Positions 1-15,038 are shown, counted from the first letter of the stretch. The stretch: 64,000 nucleotides of DNA from Apostichopus japonicus (GCF_037975245.1 NC_092575.1:23229841-23293840), one strand, 5' to 3'. Numbers and translations: made by a program. The notes: generated by a model from the letters alone, not told the origin.

Positions 1-202
1 AGCCACTAGTACTGTTTCTCTGTGAACTGCGTACATTCATCAGGACTACGGTACGTTTCTCTATGAATTGCATGTAATCATCGGTACTCTTTTTTGATCA
101 GTTCTTTTTTTCTCTGTGAATTGCGCATAACCATCAGTCATATGTTACTCTATGAATTGCGTATAGTCATCATACTATGTTTCTCTGTATGAGCTGCGTA
201 GT
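1..202. repeat. Degenerate minisatellite, about five copies, cut by the window start
   Basis: Units of roughly 40-50 bp share the core TTTCTCTGTGAATTGCGTA followed by cATCATC. Copies are at about 14, 55, 110, 150 and 178, with many substitutions. The array probably continues to the left of the window. Confidence 0.65.
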
Positions 203-2021
203 GTATCAAATCAGAGCTATTGGATTATGAATCCAAATCAAATGAAATGTACGTTTCAATATGTTACGGATTCAAAATGGGTAGGGTGAGAAAGGAGTCA
301 AGTTTTACTGACTACCCAAGATAATGTTAATGGTCGTATTTTGCATTTTGCTTCTTTTCTTTAAATGTTATTTGTTTAATGCCATTGTATGTGTTAAGTG
401 TCTCCACGAAGAGGTTTAATGACTCGAATTCCATCCTTTAAACCTATTTAAATTAATTGAAAATCTCCTTTGATGAAAAGTACAACAGTTATTTTAAAGT
501 TGGAATGAATAATATCCTTTCAAATTCTAAAAGAATGCACTGAATGTAAAGCTTATAACGGAATATCACTGTGAGAGTGATAAAATGTGTTGCTCCATTG
601 TCCAGCATTTAACTCCACAAAAAGGTTTTTTCTGTTATGTTCAAGTTTTCAACTTAGCTGCGTCCGCAGACTAAAATATACAGATATATTACTTGAGAAA
701 CACGTATGCTTTTAACATAGCAACCGTCGGTCAGTGATTAAAAAAATTGTCACAATCCAGATGATGATAATAATAAGAAGAAGGAAGAATTATTATACAA
801 AAACTAAATCGTAAATGGAAAATATTATTATCTTTGTTCTAAACACAATTACAGCAATATTAGAATGTACCAATGTCAAACACTCCTTGTATAGTATCGT
901 AACTAACAGCTACTTGCTATATGGTTCTTGACACATATAAGTATATTGGTAATGATTATTGAAGTATATATTTTGCCACATTTTCTTAAAAGAGAAGTCA
1001 GATTTTTGATCATGATGCGTTTTATCAAATTCGAAGTGTAAACTTCATTTTGACCCTGTAACGTACTATGTATGACTTGACATGGTTAAGTGAGCATGTG
1101 ATGGTTTCACTTATGTGTGCGTTTTCATGATTTATAACATCAGCAAAAAAATAAGAAGAAAATCTTTTCTTTATGAGTTTTACTAAACTTAGACATATAT
1201 TTTAATGAAGGAAAGTTCACAGTCACATACATAACACTAGCATAACAAAGTATTAAGGGAAGCCAATAAGTACGATTGAACGAGAACTTGCAAAAAAAGA
1301 AAACAAAGAAAGGAGTACTTTGAAATCATTGATGGAAAATTGATGATGCTCTTACAAAGTTCCCGAGAGATTGGTTTTGCAAACTGACTGTGAAAAGTGA
1401 GTCGATTATTCTTCTATGTAACTTCTGACAGAATATTGAAAGTGTTATATAATTGAAACATGTTGAATCAGTGCGAATTACGTTTGGGTAGTCGGGTCTG
1501 AAATGTGTTTTGCAATATTTTGGTTTTCTTTTCTTTTCTAGCCAATACGCACAGCATAAAAACCTTGACAACGATCTACTGCTACACCATCCCGATACGA
1601 TTGAATTGAGGTGTAGCCTATAGGATTAATTTCATTCCACTATGGACATACAAGACATCCATACTGTCATGACTGCGTGTAGTTTGGAGGGTAGTAAGCT
1701 AGAATAGATTTTCTTGAAGGTGGGAGGTTGTCGTTTCATATGACGTCATGATGACGTTATAGATGTCAACTCCGGTATGTTTTCTATGATTTTTAATGAT
1801 TTGATTGGAATTTTGTCTCTTCCCACTATCACCACTTGTAATACATTCACGAAGAAATTGAGTTGGAATGAGTATTGATCGCTACCTACTATATTAATAT
1901 GCCAATGTTCGTCACATATTTACTTGATTTTCTTAAATCAAACTTCATTTCGCCTAGCTATGGAACTTTGAACGGGCCATTTACGAGTTTCGTTCTGTTA
2001 TATACAGGGAAATGGTACTTC
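203..2021. other. No gene recognised
   Basis: AT-rich single-copy-looking DNA with short poly-A and poly-T runs. Frames are short and frequently stopped, and none resembles a known domain. Confidence 0.6.
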
Positions 2022-2318
2022 AATGGGAATCACAACACCGCAGTGTGCTAACACTACATACCGTGCGATAATGTAACATGTCATTACACAATACAGTGAG
2101 ATAAAATGACATTACAATGTCATAACACTAACAGTGGGACGAAACGTAAATGGGAATTATAACATCAAAGTGTGTCAACACTAAACTGTGCGATAACATA
2201 ACACAACAATGTAATAACACCGTACAGTGAGGTAACATGGCATCATCGTGTGATAACGATATGAAGTGGGATGACACTTCAATATAATAACCTAACACTA
2301 CAGTGTGCCAACACTACC
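2022..2318. repeat. Degenerate tandem repeat, period about 127 bp
   Basis: AATGGGAATCACAACACC at 2022 recurs as AATGGGAATTATAACATC at 2149. The order of sub-motifs (CAGTGTGcCAACACTA, TGCGATAA, ACAGTGAGgTAACATG) is kept in both copies, and a third partial copy runs to about 2318. Within each copy the shorter motif 'aACACTAcAGTG' also recurs, suggesting an older, shorter unit. Confidence 0.6.
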
Positions 2319-5028
2319 CAATGATAAAACCATCCGCCTACTTACCGAGCAGGTTCTAAATTCAAGACAATTCCCTTTCAACGTATAAAACAATGTTCAA
2401 CAAACATTATGCACACGTTGGTATTTGCTTAGTCTGTTTGTCATGTCTTGAGACACACCTACATAAGGATCTGCTTACGGCAAAAGACTAGAATCCACTT
2501 GTTTTTCCAATCTAGTTCTTAAGAGTTTGAAATGGAATTCTTCCTAAACTGTAGACATAAAAGTTGCTTAAGATAAAGGCTGGTAAACCTTGATGCTTGA
2601 TTGTCATTTTTTTTTGTGATACATTTTCTTGTAGGGGGAGGGAGGGGAATAGGGAGGGGGATGTTCAGTATTGTTATATCGCTATGAGTATTTTTTTTAG
2701 CCGTTCTGTGCTCATGTGGAAGTGACGAGGCAATTAATCGGATATCTCGGTCACGTGGTTCACTAAGCGTTCACGCTACAGGCACAATCGCCCTTAGGGT
2801 CAAGATCCACCCTGAAAGGGGGATCGCGATTACGGAGTCTGATCCTGAGCACGCCGCTAGTGTTCACGTTTGCGCTAAACATTGAGAAATTCAATGACTA
2901 TATATAGCTCCTTACCACAAAACTTGTTAACAGGGAATATCAGATCGCTGTTTATCAATTAATCGATCAATCAATACTATACCGATGGACAAAGTGAAAT
3001 TCGTCTCTTTTGGGGTAAAAAAAAAACAATTAAAAATAGAAACACAAGGAACGAAGAAAATTAATGTTTGTCTTTCACTTCGTTGTGATTTGCAGGCACC
3101 TGTCGATCTCTAAATGTCCAAAGTTATATTAACCTCTACGAAGATAAATATATTTGCATCCAGTTTACAGTTTTGCCAAGGGCTTGAATTCTTAACGGTC
3201 ACGTGACGCTATGTGATTCATATTTCCCCTTATCCACTTCACTGAGGCTAAACTGGTGGAGTGGAGTCCTTCACATGAAATGTATTGAACATTTTCAGTT
3301 ATTTATACAACGACGAAAGAAAACGTAAAGGTCAATGTAATTTTATTATCCTGAATGGCATTTGTACTGAAAACATATAAAGATCAAGTCGAAAGGTTAA
3401 AGAAGAAGGACATAAATAAAATAAAAAAGAAGACAAAAATTTTGATATTATATTTTAGCCGGTGGGGAAATAACAATGAAATGATAATAAGTACCGTATA
3501 CCGAATTGTGATTAAAATGATCTAGTGAACGATATTAATTATGAAATGATATTATAGGACAAATAACTTAGTTAATAAGGCCACTCACAGAAAATGTATG
3601 GATTAACAAGAAATGCCCACAATTTCTGAAGTGACACGATCGCTTGCAGCATTAATTATTATTACTAACTGACTTAAGCCAAAATAGAACAATTATTGAG
3701 CATTATGTATAGCTCAAATTGGTGATAGAACGAAGACTCGTATAAAAAAAAAAGTGTTTTGTTTTTTTGTAATGAACATGGTATACCTATTGTGGAATGA
3801 TATATCTATCAACGCTTTTTTCAACTGCGCGTGTGAACAAAAATGGACGTAAAACTTATACGAAATTCGCCTCTATCCGGTTTCATTGTTATGAAGTTAA
3901 CTATTTTAACTGATTTCAAGGTCATTAATTTAATTAAAAATTAAGTTGGATATGAATACCAAAATCAATTAATACGCGCCGAAAACTAGAAGAGAACGCA
4001 AGTCGTTCGTTCCACCCGTGACACGTTATGTGCAAAACGTTACACGCAAATGCTTCTGTATGCGTCAATTGACCTATGAACCAGAATTCATTAAGATATA
4101 TAATCCATGGTCTTCAACATATGCACTGTAACGTTCATCAGTACGACTTATGAAGTAACTTTTCCACACACAAAAAAACAAGGAACAAAACAACAATCCT
4201 GTTAAGGAAAACTTTACTACTGTATCGATATGCACACGTAATGGCCTAACCAAACTCCCTACTCCCATAACTACCCCCACCCCCCAACCTCATCCCTTCC
4301 CAAAGTGAATTCTCTAACTTAGTAACAAGACGGAAACCTTCCTATAGAGCACGTGTTTTTCTTTCATTTCGTTATTCTACAAAACATACAATACACTTCC
4401 TATAACAGAGACACTCCTAAAAGAATGTGCATATGTGTATAGGAAAACAAAGTGTCTATTTAATCTATTTTCAACTAATTAACCATCCTAAGAACATCAT
4501 TATTATTATTCAAATTTCTAGGTAACATATTAAGGTCGAAGACTTCTCTAGTTTAGGCTTCCACATATGCAAGGAGTCAAATGTAATAGTAAATTCTTAT
4601 CAGCTGACACAGATTTTGTTTTTACGTTAGTGTGGCGATAGAGAGGGAGAGCGAGAAAGAGAGAAAAAGGGGATCCGACTTCACCCTGACTCAATCCTTA
4701 GCAATCTTGCGACTTAATAAAGCGACGGATGCTCCCTGGGGACTGCCAAGTTTTCAAGCAAATCGATAATTCTTGATAGGAATGCTTTAGGAACTCCTGA
4801 TAGAAGGAAACAGGATAGAGTTGGGAAAGAAGTCGGAAATTGCTAACATAAAATCTTTAATAACGCCGAGAGGGAGGAAAACGAATGAAAGATTTATATT
4901 CAGTACTGTCCGAGATAATTCATTAAACTTGTCAGGTTAAGAGATCATAAAGAATGAACGTTTTCCACAAGTGCTCCTCATAACTCCACATATCTCGTGT
5001 TTTGATGCCAGAGTGTTTCTCATCTGCC
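2319..5028. other. No gene recognised; one CpG-rich block
   Basis: Mostly AT-rich non-coding DNA. A G-rich run (GGGGGAGGGAGGGGAATAGG and onward, 2633-2662) could form a G-quadruplex. The block 2700-2880 is noticeably richer in G+C and CpG than its surroundings and holds the possible tRNA-like remnant listed separately. Confidence 0.55.
2745..2815 (+). mobile_element. Possible degenerate tRNA-like SINE head
   Basis: Within a locally CpG-rich block (about 2700-2880), GTCACGTGGTTCACTAAGC (2752-2770) resembles a box A region. About 45 bp later GGTCAAGATCC resembles a decayed box B. No tail or target duplication is visible. It may be chance or an old SINE fragment. Confidence 0.25.
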
Positions 5029-5108
5029 GGATGCAGGATGCAGGAAGCAGGATGCAGGAAGCAGGATGCAGGAAGCAGGATGCAGGAAGCAGGATGCAGG
5101 ATGCAGGG
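5029..5108. repeat. GC-rich minisatellite of 7/14 bp
   Basis: Alternating GGATGCA and GGAAGCA heptamers make a 14-bp unit repeated about five times with little divergence. It is open in several frames on both strands, producing low-complexity peptides that are not taken as genes. Confidence 0.85.
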
Positions 5109-8100
5109 ACATATGCTTGCTTATAGTTGTACTGAGTACTCACTCTTATTGGTGTTTTATTATAGCTGTCTGCACTCGTACTCAGAATCATGGCATTGTA
5201 CTCGTATTACAGTACTATAGTATTACAGTACTCGGGGCATTTCGGAAAACGAGTAAATAATGTACCATATATATATACGTACTCCTTGCGCTTAGAGCCT
5301 AATACGCGTACCCGTACTCCTCGTACCGAAGCAACTGCTACTCTTGCATTCGTATTCATAACGTATTTGTACTATATCGCTAGTGCTACATGTGCTCACA
5401 TTTAGACCAAACATCTTCTTTAAAGCTCTACTTGACTTTTCTATCGTTCTGAATAAAGTGTAATACTAACGAAAATACCCAATAGTTAACCTAAGAGATA
5501 TATATGTGGTCACAACAACTTTAACACTACTATTGAAAAAAATCAGACTTTGCTACAAGGAGGTTGAATTTGTTCTACTGAAACTGGTCACATGATATGA
5601 CCAAATAATATGGACTCAAGAAATAAGATATAATCTTTCTCCAGACTAAATTATGAGTAACATTTTCTTTTGCACCGCGCAGTCGTTAACCTAAACAGAA
5701 AACTTCAATATATTGTTGATTGTGAGAGAGTGAGAGAACTGCTTAAGTAAATCTTGAAGACTTCAAGACTGAAGAAATGAGGGTGTAACGTTAGATAAAT
5801 CTACTACCTGAGAAGAATGAAGAATGTCACGTCATCGCGTACTAATAACATCACTATGCCTGAGTAGTTGTCCTACTCATTCACGGTGATGGTGAATAAC
5901 GAATGGAAATTTCGTAAACGTTTCAGACGAATCAATTTTAAATTAAATTTAACTGCATCTTCGGAGCCCATTAACCCTTAATGACGTAACGTCTTTCATG
6001 TAAATGTCCAATAAAAATCTGTTTGTATGTACCAGCTGTTTTTTAATTCGCCTATTGTGGTGACCACTTCTTTGCAGAGGTAATAAAAGTCTCAATGAAA
6101 ATGGTTGCTTTAAACTCGGCGTTTACAGAAACCACTATAGCTTCATTATAGTTAAAACGCGGAATACCTATTATGATTGAGAAGACGTTGTGTTGTATAT
6201 AAATAAAACAAAATGGCGTATCGCCTCTTACGCAATACTTTGTTGTGGCTCTCACTCGACTGACAGTGAAAACAAGAACATTAGAGGTGATTGATAATGT
6301 TTAATTGAAGAAAAACGTGTAGCAGCTCAAAATGTCTTTACGTGGAAGTTGTGTAAACATTGATCGAAAACCTGTGGTTTATATGGTGTATCGACTCCAC
6401 AATTTACTTTCTAATAAACAATTTGAAATACATACTTAACTCAGTGTTATACGCCGGTGTTTATTATGATAGATGATATAATTTCTGCAAATCACATCAA
6501 GCTATATGTATATATCACGATATTTTCTCTTCAATAATTACAATATGATGAGGCCATTAACTGGAATGGGTTAATGTTAATGTTGGGATGGAGGTTTTTC
6601 TTTTTAAGGTAATCATTAATTTACAGGTTCAGTTAATAAGCTTCAGACGTAAACGGTTCTTGTTGATTGACAATTTCACCTCATATGATCATAGGTCAAA
6701 TTTTCATGCTCCTAGTTTACGAAAGGTTCCTTAACACGGTATGACAGACATGTGTTCATATGCAAATCTACGTTTTGACATTATGTTCATTCAAACGGGT
6801 CTTTAGATAAGATTCTGAACGTCCTTGCTTCATTCTGTTTTCTGCCAGCGTTCATGTTCGAGGGTTGCTTCATTAAACTGTTTCTGATGGCACACCCAAG
6901 ATATCTGGTTCACATAATTCCCATTGCATAAGGCCTTCTATCTCCCAGTAGGTGATAATTCCATTAAGTTTTCACGCTACGAGCTTTTTCCTTTACGCGT
7001 TACGGGGGGGTTTGCATTAAAGGAGTAGCTTGGGCTTGAAGCCAAAATGGAACATGAAGTTATGTTCCCCCGAAGTTACGTTTGTGACTGTGCATACAGA
7101 ATGTTTACGTTATACAGTTTATTGACAAAAGTTACAGGACAGCGGTACATTTCTTTTCATGTTAGATTAATTGAAGTAATCAGATGTAAGATTAAAATAA
7201 CCTTCCTTTTGTTTATATGTTCTTCATAAGAGTCCCAACTTACAAAAGTTATGTAAAAGTAAACAAACAATAGAACTTTGTTGTAGATTGGTCCTTCGTT
7301 GTCGACTCGATGACGTCATAATGGATAAGTATACATATGCATTGCTGCGTTATCACGTGACGTTTTTGTATCAACGCTTCTGATCCGAAAGATGAAAACG
7401 TCTAGTTGAATTAGTAGTTAATACTGACACATAAGCGACTATAGTAGATTCGTTCAAGTTACGGAGCACGCCAAATATTTTAATTGCAGGCGGAACATTT
7501 CATTTAGAAGAAAAGTAAACTAAGTTCCAAATAGTTTTTTTTTTTTAATATTTGCTACTTATTTAGTTCAGATATCACTTCATTGAATCGTAGAATAATA
7601 CCATTATAATCCAGCTCAAAAGTCGGAATGTTTAATTTTCATTTCAAATAATTCTAACCGAAAAGAAAAAATAGAAAAATTTGCTTTTTTGCCTTTTCAT
7701 CTGGTGCGATGGTTTGCTGTAACTGAACTAGTACGAATTTGCAATGACGTGAATAATTTGTAAGTGTATAAAAGAAAGAAATAAGCCTGTTATTTTTTTT
7801 CGCTAATTAACAATTTCTTTTAGTGATTTTCTTTAGATCTGATGTGGCTTGGATTCAGTTGGAATCTTGGTTTGAACACCTCTTTTGTTTCGATTTTGTG
7901 AAACTTCGGATTGATAAAACTTCATTCATACGAATTACATGATGCTTTAAGAAGCTGTTTGTCCTTAATTTCGGTTTTATGGAAGGCTTGGTGTAGTACT
8001 TTTGCAGCCTTTTTTTATCACGTTTCTGGGGTTTTACAGCCATGCCCTATATTTTTGGCTAATACCATATACCATTTTGATTTCCATGGATTACAAACTT

Positions 8101-11100
8101 AACACGAAATCAAACAATAATTATAATAATAATTCACCAAAAAAATCAACAGTTGCACCATTTTGCATGATCACAGATCGGAATGATTATTGCCAAAATA
8201 TTTCATTAAAAATAATTAATGAAATGTTTACCAGTGATATAAATTGTCTATTTCGAATCCTCAGCTACGTATTTTGAAAACGAATTTGATCAACTGGTTT
8301 ATAGGCTTACAACATTCAAATGGTTTTTTTTTTTTTTTTGCAGTTTCTTTTGGCAATCGTTTAAATCTCACTTTTTATTCATGCTATAACACGTCTTCCC
8401 CTTAGCGGCTTATTCAGACAAATATTAAAAAAAAAAAATAATTGAAATAAAGAGAGAATAACTGCCTAATGTAGACATTGACGAAGGTACTAATTGTTCG
8501 ATTGATTGGTTAACATTATTTATAAATGAACAAATTCAAGGACATTATTATTATTATTACTTTAGTTCAGAGAGAAATTACAAACTATTTCTTTCATTTT
8601 TGGTAATATTAATCAAATTCCAATTTCACTCACGAGTTCCTCACGATTGACCTACTATAAACACTTTTTTTTTTCAGTTGCTCTTCTGTTGTTCGATAAA
8701 AATTATTTTCTCGCTGAATTAATTCTTACAAGGAAATATACTACCAAGCAGAATGTTATTTTCAGTCAGAAGTTTAATAATTGGTGATAGTTCTATAAAT
8801 GGAGTGGTAAAAAATCATTATTATTACATGTGAAAGCAGTGCACCAAATATGGAGTTTGTTAAGAGTGAGCGGAACGTCGAATAGCTGCGTTTACTGCGA
8901 CACCATTGACTGTGACACAATATGACGTGGATATTTGTGGGGAAGTGGGGTCGGGGCGGGGGTGTGGGGGGGGGGGGGGCTGACAGAAAGGTCGTTTTGA
9001 CAAATGTGTGGTAATGATATTTCACTTTTCGTTCCATTTTTGGCTTTATTTTGGTTATATTTAAACCAGTATAAATTTAAAATTATCCATGGCTGTTATA
9101 TAAGATAAATGGCTTTATCATTGAAAGAGTAAAGTTACTCTTGACTCAGGTCATGTTCAAGTGTTTCGGTGCGAATAAAGATTGTATCACTGTAAAGAGA
9201 AGGACCGAAGAACTTGAAAAAAACTGAAATTGCGGAAATCGATTGCTGAAGTGGATGATGTAGTGGTATATAGCAAAGGGCAGATTTGTACCGACACCTT
9301 ATCTACATTCTTCCCTAATAATAAGAAATTCTCGGATACCTAAGTTTCAATTTGCGACATTCCGATGGAAAGGAAAGTCTGCATTCATGAAATAGAGAGT
9401 GCTTCAAATAATTAACAATCTAATTAAGAATCTTGTGATAAAGAGCACACAGTCACGTCAAGAGCTGTAGCAAGGATAATGTGTTATAACCAGAATATGG
9501 CGTGCCTTCACCTCCCTACAATATTTTATAGAAAGTGGTTAAATACTGAGGAGCACTTTCTTCCCTCGGATGGGGGCTGGGGGGGGGGGGGGGAACTGGC
9601 GATATCTGGAGCAGGAATGGGTGCATTTACGTCTGCCTGGCAACTCTCTGAACACTCATCGAGAAGAGACGGCTTTGTATAAGCCGGAGTTCATCCACAA
9701 TTATCACATGGATAGGGTTTCAAAACGAGCTGTACTGCAGGATTTCTCTAACTCTTGAGAAATAAATATATAAAGTAAACTTCTATAGGGTCCTTGATGG
9801 GGACTTAAGTGTCCCTCCTGATCCTTTTTTTTCTACTAAACTAAACAAAACTAAACTAATTGCTTACTCACAGAAGACATGTCAATGCGCATGCGCTCCA
9901 GCTGTACTGTCACGTGTGACTGCGTTTGCGTGGTTAATCTAATCGAAGATGTTCTCCTTATCAAGTATGTGAACGTGTCAGCTCATGAGGTTTTTATTCA
10001 AATTTGTATTCATTATTTACGGCTCTTATATATACTAAACTGTAGCAGACGACTTTTGCAGATGTGCGTGTTCATAGGCCTGTATGTTTAGACAACTTTA
10101 AAGTTATTTCTGGCGGAATCATATGGGGAAGAAGAATCTGGCCGAGGGATATACTAAGAAAAACCATAACCTATATAACGCTACTCAACCGTTATATTTG
10201 CTGCTATCTGATGACATCTAAAATTGGTAAGAATCTCAAGGAAGGATCACAGAATGTTCATTCCCTCAGCTTTCACCAAGTTCATCCCCGGTGGCTGTTC
10301 CATATTCATGTGCTATTGTCAACGGGGTATTTGCGGAAGAAATAAGAGATACTCTCTCTCGAGAGAGGAGATGTTTTGGTATGTAAGAAAAGTCGCGAGA
10401 AAAACAGGAATTTCATCGGGCAGACTCAGACTAGCAAAACTTTTGAAAAACAAAAAAACACCCAAAGAGCACATCGGAAGAACGTCTTGCCATTTATACC
10501 AACATTACATGGTAGGATAGAGTTAAGGATGCCCTACTGGCGTTAAGAAGCAATTCATTTTAACATGGTACAGAAAAACAATAAGTTCATTCTATGAGTC
10601 TATATGAACCGGGCATACTATGAAGCCTAATTCATCTTTTGCATGCAATCACGGTCATAATGTTATTTCGGAAATTTCGCCCTAAACGACTTCCATAGGA
10701 TTGTTCGTTTATCATGGGGTTAACAGACAGAGGGTAATGACATTTCATAGAGAGCCCAACCAAACTCTCCAACCTCATCTATACTCCCCCCTCTGCGAAT
10801 AGTGGACTTTTTAATATGTCAAGAAAACTTTAAAAACAGGTTTCAATTATGCAGAAGGCTTAAATAAGTAAAAAAGTCCGGGTGGGGAGCAATCTATTTG
10901 ATGGGGAAGTGGTATAAAAATCTTCCCTCAGGCGGCATCCCCTCCACCCCCTCCCCTATAGCTAAATACCCACCCCACCCCAACCCACCTCAACCCCCCG
11001 CCCCCAACCCCGCTCAATCCCACATACATACACATAAACAAATGGGACAATCTGGTAACGTCATTTCGTTGTAGGCGGAATAAATGTATGACATCATATT

Positions 11101-13152
11101 GACAAAATAGCCCTTTGCGATCTGCAACATGTCGATTATCTTTGACTTTGAATGTCCAAAAAAAGCCTTCCCCATCATATTTGCTTTTGCACGATGCTGT
11201 TTAATGAGTGGTATTATTCACTTGACACTGTTGTTCAATACAAGGATGGAGAATTTCTTTCTAAAGATTGCAAGAGCAAATAAATTTTGTAGCTTAGAAC
11301 AGGATGTGTAGCAAACAGTACTTTGTTTACTTTTTTCAAAGGTTGTTTATAATTATTTCTTATTTATTTCAGTTCCCAACTTGATATACTCGACTCTTTA
11401 TCCTACCTAGAAGGTATCGTACATTCATGAGCTTCCCCCCCCCCCCCCTCACCTTTTATTTCTTTCTCCTCACTTCCGTCTTCTTAACTAGATGTTCGGC
11501 TTTACCTGAAAGGATACTTTCATTTCAACAGTGATCATCTAGCGATGTCTCAGCCATCGTTTTTTCTTAGGAAGCAAACGTGACGAGATGAATAAATCAA
11601 AACGAGTTGTGACAATCCTATACTTTGTATAGCATCTAACCAATATCCCGCTTCCAAAACGGCATTCCATGAGGCCTCTAAAAGGCGAGGCTGAGCGTCG
11701 GACGAATTATGGCCCACCTGGAAACGTAAATAGTTATTCGATTTGCCTCCACAACGAATCGAAGACGCCGAGGAGGAGAAATTGCCACGGCAATTGGGCT
11801 TAAAGAGGTAGTGTGCGAGATGTCATACCCAGTACACGGATATTCATTTCGCTGTACATAGAAAGGGTGTAAACTATTCAAAGCTTGATAATTTCATTTC
11901 TTTCTTTCTTAGTCTTCTTTGATGTTGTTGTCTTTTAAAATAAAAAAAACCCATCAAAATAAGATGATTCGTTAAAAGAAACATTTAATGTTATTAAACA
12001 AGCTGGACGAAGAACACTTCAAATATTTAATTGTAAGAAATTTTACCTGTTTATAAATGTTATCAACTTATGTACCTCATGCATGGTATTCTATGGTACT
12101 ATTTTATCATATAAACATTAATTAAAGCGTTTATTCTTTATGAGAAACACAAAAGATAAAGTATGGACAAAATATTTTGGCACAAACGAATGGCTAAATT
12201 CAGTGTACGAATTGATTACTGAATCTGTAACTTAAAATATGGTTCTTCCTTCAATGTGAACATCGACGTCACAGCTGCTTATACAAAAGGAACGTATTAA
12301 CATAAAAACGTGACTATTTGCATAAACGCCACGTATTTCGGTTCATTGTTAACATTGTATACATCAAATAGGCTATGCCATATCATATGATCAAAAAATA
12401 TATACTACGTATGAACATGAATACCAATTGCTGAGGTGTCGTTCCAGCAAGAAAACTCATAGCGTGACGGTTTAACTCTAAAACATATACTGTATTTATC
12501 CGAAATAACGGACAAATGGTTGGGTTTAACTGTTTCCAAACTACATGGCCGTAACTTTGTGATATATCAGAGTAGGGCTGCCACTTAAGGTGCCACAAAA
12601 TATGGTTTTGTGTTTTTCTGATAACTCAAAACTTATGATTTTCAGAAGCTAGATTTCATAATAACAATAAAACGTTGACAATCTATGTCCTAATTTCGAT
12701 AGATTTTTCCAACTAACAATTTCTAAAGGGGGAAAGCATACATACATACATATATAATACATACGTACATACCGTAAAGAAGACCACTTTGCTGTGTCAA
12801 TGTCCATTCTCTACTCTATTCCTAAACATCCCGCCCCCCCCCCAATTACGATGTTGTTTAAATTTTACTGACTTACCCCACCTGCATTGGTTAAACTGTT
12901 TCCCAGGAGGGATTATATACTTTGCTATAGTTGCACAGCAAATCTGTCTATCATCGCTATATTTACAGTAGAATTTAATAATTTTTACCTGTACTTGACC
13001 TTGAAAATCACCCCCTACAGACCAAACAGTTTCAACTTTTATTTGTATTTAAAGACAAAGTATTAAGTAAATATGTCATGAACCGAGGATGAAATTAATA
13101 ACTATTTTCCCTAACCTGAAGGTGCTTTTAGGCCAATTTTGTTTAAATATTT
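5109..13152. other. No gene recognised
   Basis: AT-rich DNA with a cryptic GTACTCGTA-rich stretch (5130-5400), G-runs at 8939-8980 and 9569-9594, and a long C-rich strand at 10927-11030. Open frames at 10064-10520 and 11678-11881 do not resemble known proteins and lack supporting splice or codon evidence. Confidence 0.5.
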
Positions 13153-13341
13153 GACCAGACAGTTCAGTGTAATTTGCTTTTCTTTTAAATTATGAGAGTG
13201 GTGCGCACACCTTGAACCAGACAGTTCAGTGTAATTTACTTTCTTTCTAACCCTATGAGAGTGGTGCGCACACCTAGAACCAGACAGTTCAGTGCAAAAT
13301 TTCCTTTCCTTTGATATTATGAGAGTGGTGCGAACACCTCA
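13153..13341. repeat. Three-copy tandem repeat, 62-63 bp
   Basis: CCAGACAGTTCAGTGtaAtTT begins copies at 13155, 13217 and 13280. Each ends TATGAGAGTGGTGCGcACACCT. The middle, pyrimidine-rich part varies between copies. Confidence 0.85.
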
Positions 13342-14655
13342 AAATCTGTTCATTTTCTTCAATCAGTTCTGGCTCAGTTAATTTCAGATATAAGGTATTG
13401 TACATTTCCCCTCTTCGAATAATGGCTAATATAGTACAAAAACTTACATACACGTCTACAGTCAAACAGAGGAGACGAGGAAAGAAGGTGGGTGAATGGG
13501 GAGGGGGTGAGGTGGGAGGGAGTGAGGATGACCATAGCCAAGTTGCGCGAAAAGATTTCATGAAAATAAACATTAAACTGAAAAAGACGAAAACACTGTA
13601 GTCAATTGTGTTTTGTGAAATGAAGATTATTGTTGTTTATAATGTTGATACCACTTACAGGGTATGTGTTTGTCAAATTACATTGTTGAAGTCTACGTTA
13701 CTAAAAAACAACTTCTTTGCTTTTTAAAGCACCTTATTCCGATCAATGACAGCATCATTAAGAAATCAATTTGCCATTTTCTTGGTTTCGAATAAGGTTT
13801 CATCTCCCTTCGTGTCCCAGTATTTCATTATACTGTTTATCACGCCTCCCCGTCGTATCGTTCTGAATTTAGAGTTGTGCAAGGAATAGGTATCTATTTC
13901 GTTTTTACAAAACACCGCTTACGGAAAAGTACCTTCTTCTAGTTTCCAACATGTCTTATTCAGATGAGTGGCAATATCATTCACGAATTTACGTCTCCTT
14001 TTTTTTAATTTATTACTTTTAAACTTTCGACCAGGATTTGATTGAGCGAAAAAACACACACACATACAAAAAATGAACAGTCCTGCTGATATAGCCACCT
14101 TCGTGTTCAAATGTTTCTCACCATTTTACGTTTTTGTTACTTATACATCATTGCAAAACGACCAGCAATTACAAGACAAACATGCCCGAGTCTGCGGGGC
14201 ACAAGCCGAGTAATTAGATCAGTACTTGCCCATTCATTGAGAGTTCGGAATATTCTAATCAGCCTTTTAACCACGAAATACCTCAATATATTCAACGTGG
14301 TTAAGGTTGGGAGGAATATATACATATATAGTGTGACCTCTGGCATGTGCAAGTGATGTTGACACAACTGAAAAACGATCCAAGAAGATGGAAGGTGATC
14401 GATAAAGACTAAAAAAACCAAAAAAATCTATAGACGTCTTGTTTATACAATGCGGTGAGAAAGAAAGGATTCTGTTGCAATACTAATTCAAAGGATCGAA
14501 GTAGCGAAGATCAAAAGGCTAGTCTGACAAAATTAATTAATAACGTATGATTGTGTGTGTAGACATGTCTGTATGTGTAGATGTATGTGTAAACCACAGG
14601 GAGAAAATCACCAATCTTACTAAAAATAATGGAGAGATGTACCATTACATGTGTT

Positions 14656-14658
<3 letters not shown>

Positions 14659-14696
<38 letters not shown>

Positions 14697-14723
14697 TTAT
14701 ATATATATATATATATATATATA
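14659..14723. repeat. (TA)n microsatellite
   Basis: Two TA tracts separated by GTATGTTTAT. Confidence 0.95.
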
Positions 14724-15035
14724 GTACACATAAACGGAAAATCAAATCTTCGTGGCAACTGACTTAGTAAATTAAATAACATTAAAAAATGATGATAAAA
14801 ATAAAATAAAACATCAACAAAGTTTTGACCGGACATAAGTGTTCAAACGATGTCATTTAAATTTATTTTAGTTTAATGAAAGTGGTTTCTTTTTTACCTT
14901 GCATATTTAATACAAAATACTTAAAATAATAATATTGCTTCTATACAGAATGCTATACCATATGATTCATGAGAACAAAGCTGTTCAGTTACAAAGGTGT
15001 GATTGTGCACACCACATGTGCGACTGTCACATAAG

Positions 15036-15038
<3 letters not shown>

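Noticed and set aside
10064-10520. Overlapping plus-strand frames of 93 and 98 codons
   Set aside because: Two frames overlap, neither has a recognisable motif, and there are no supporting splice signals.
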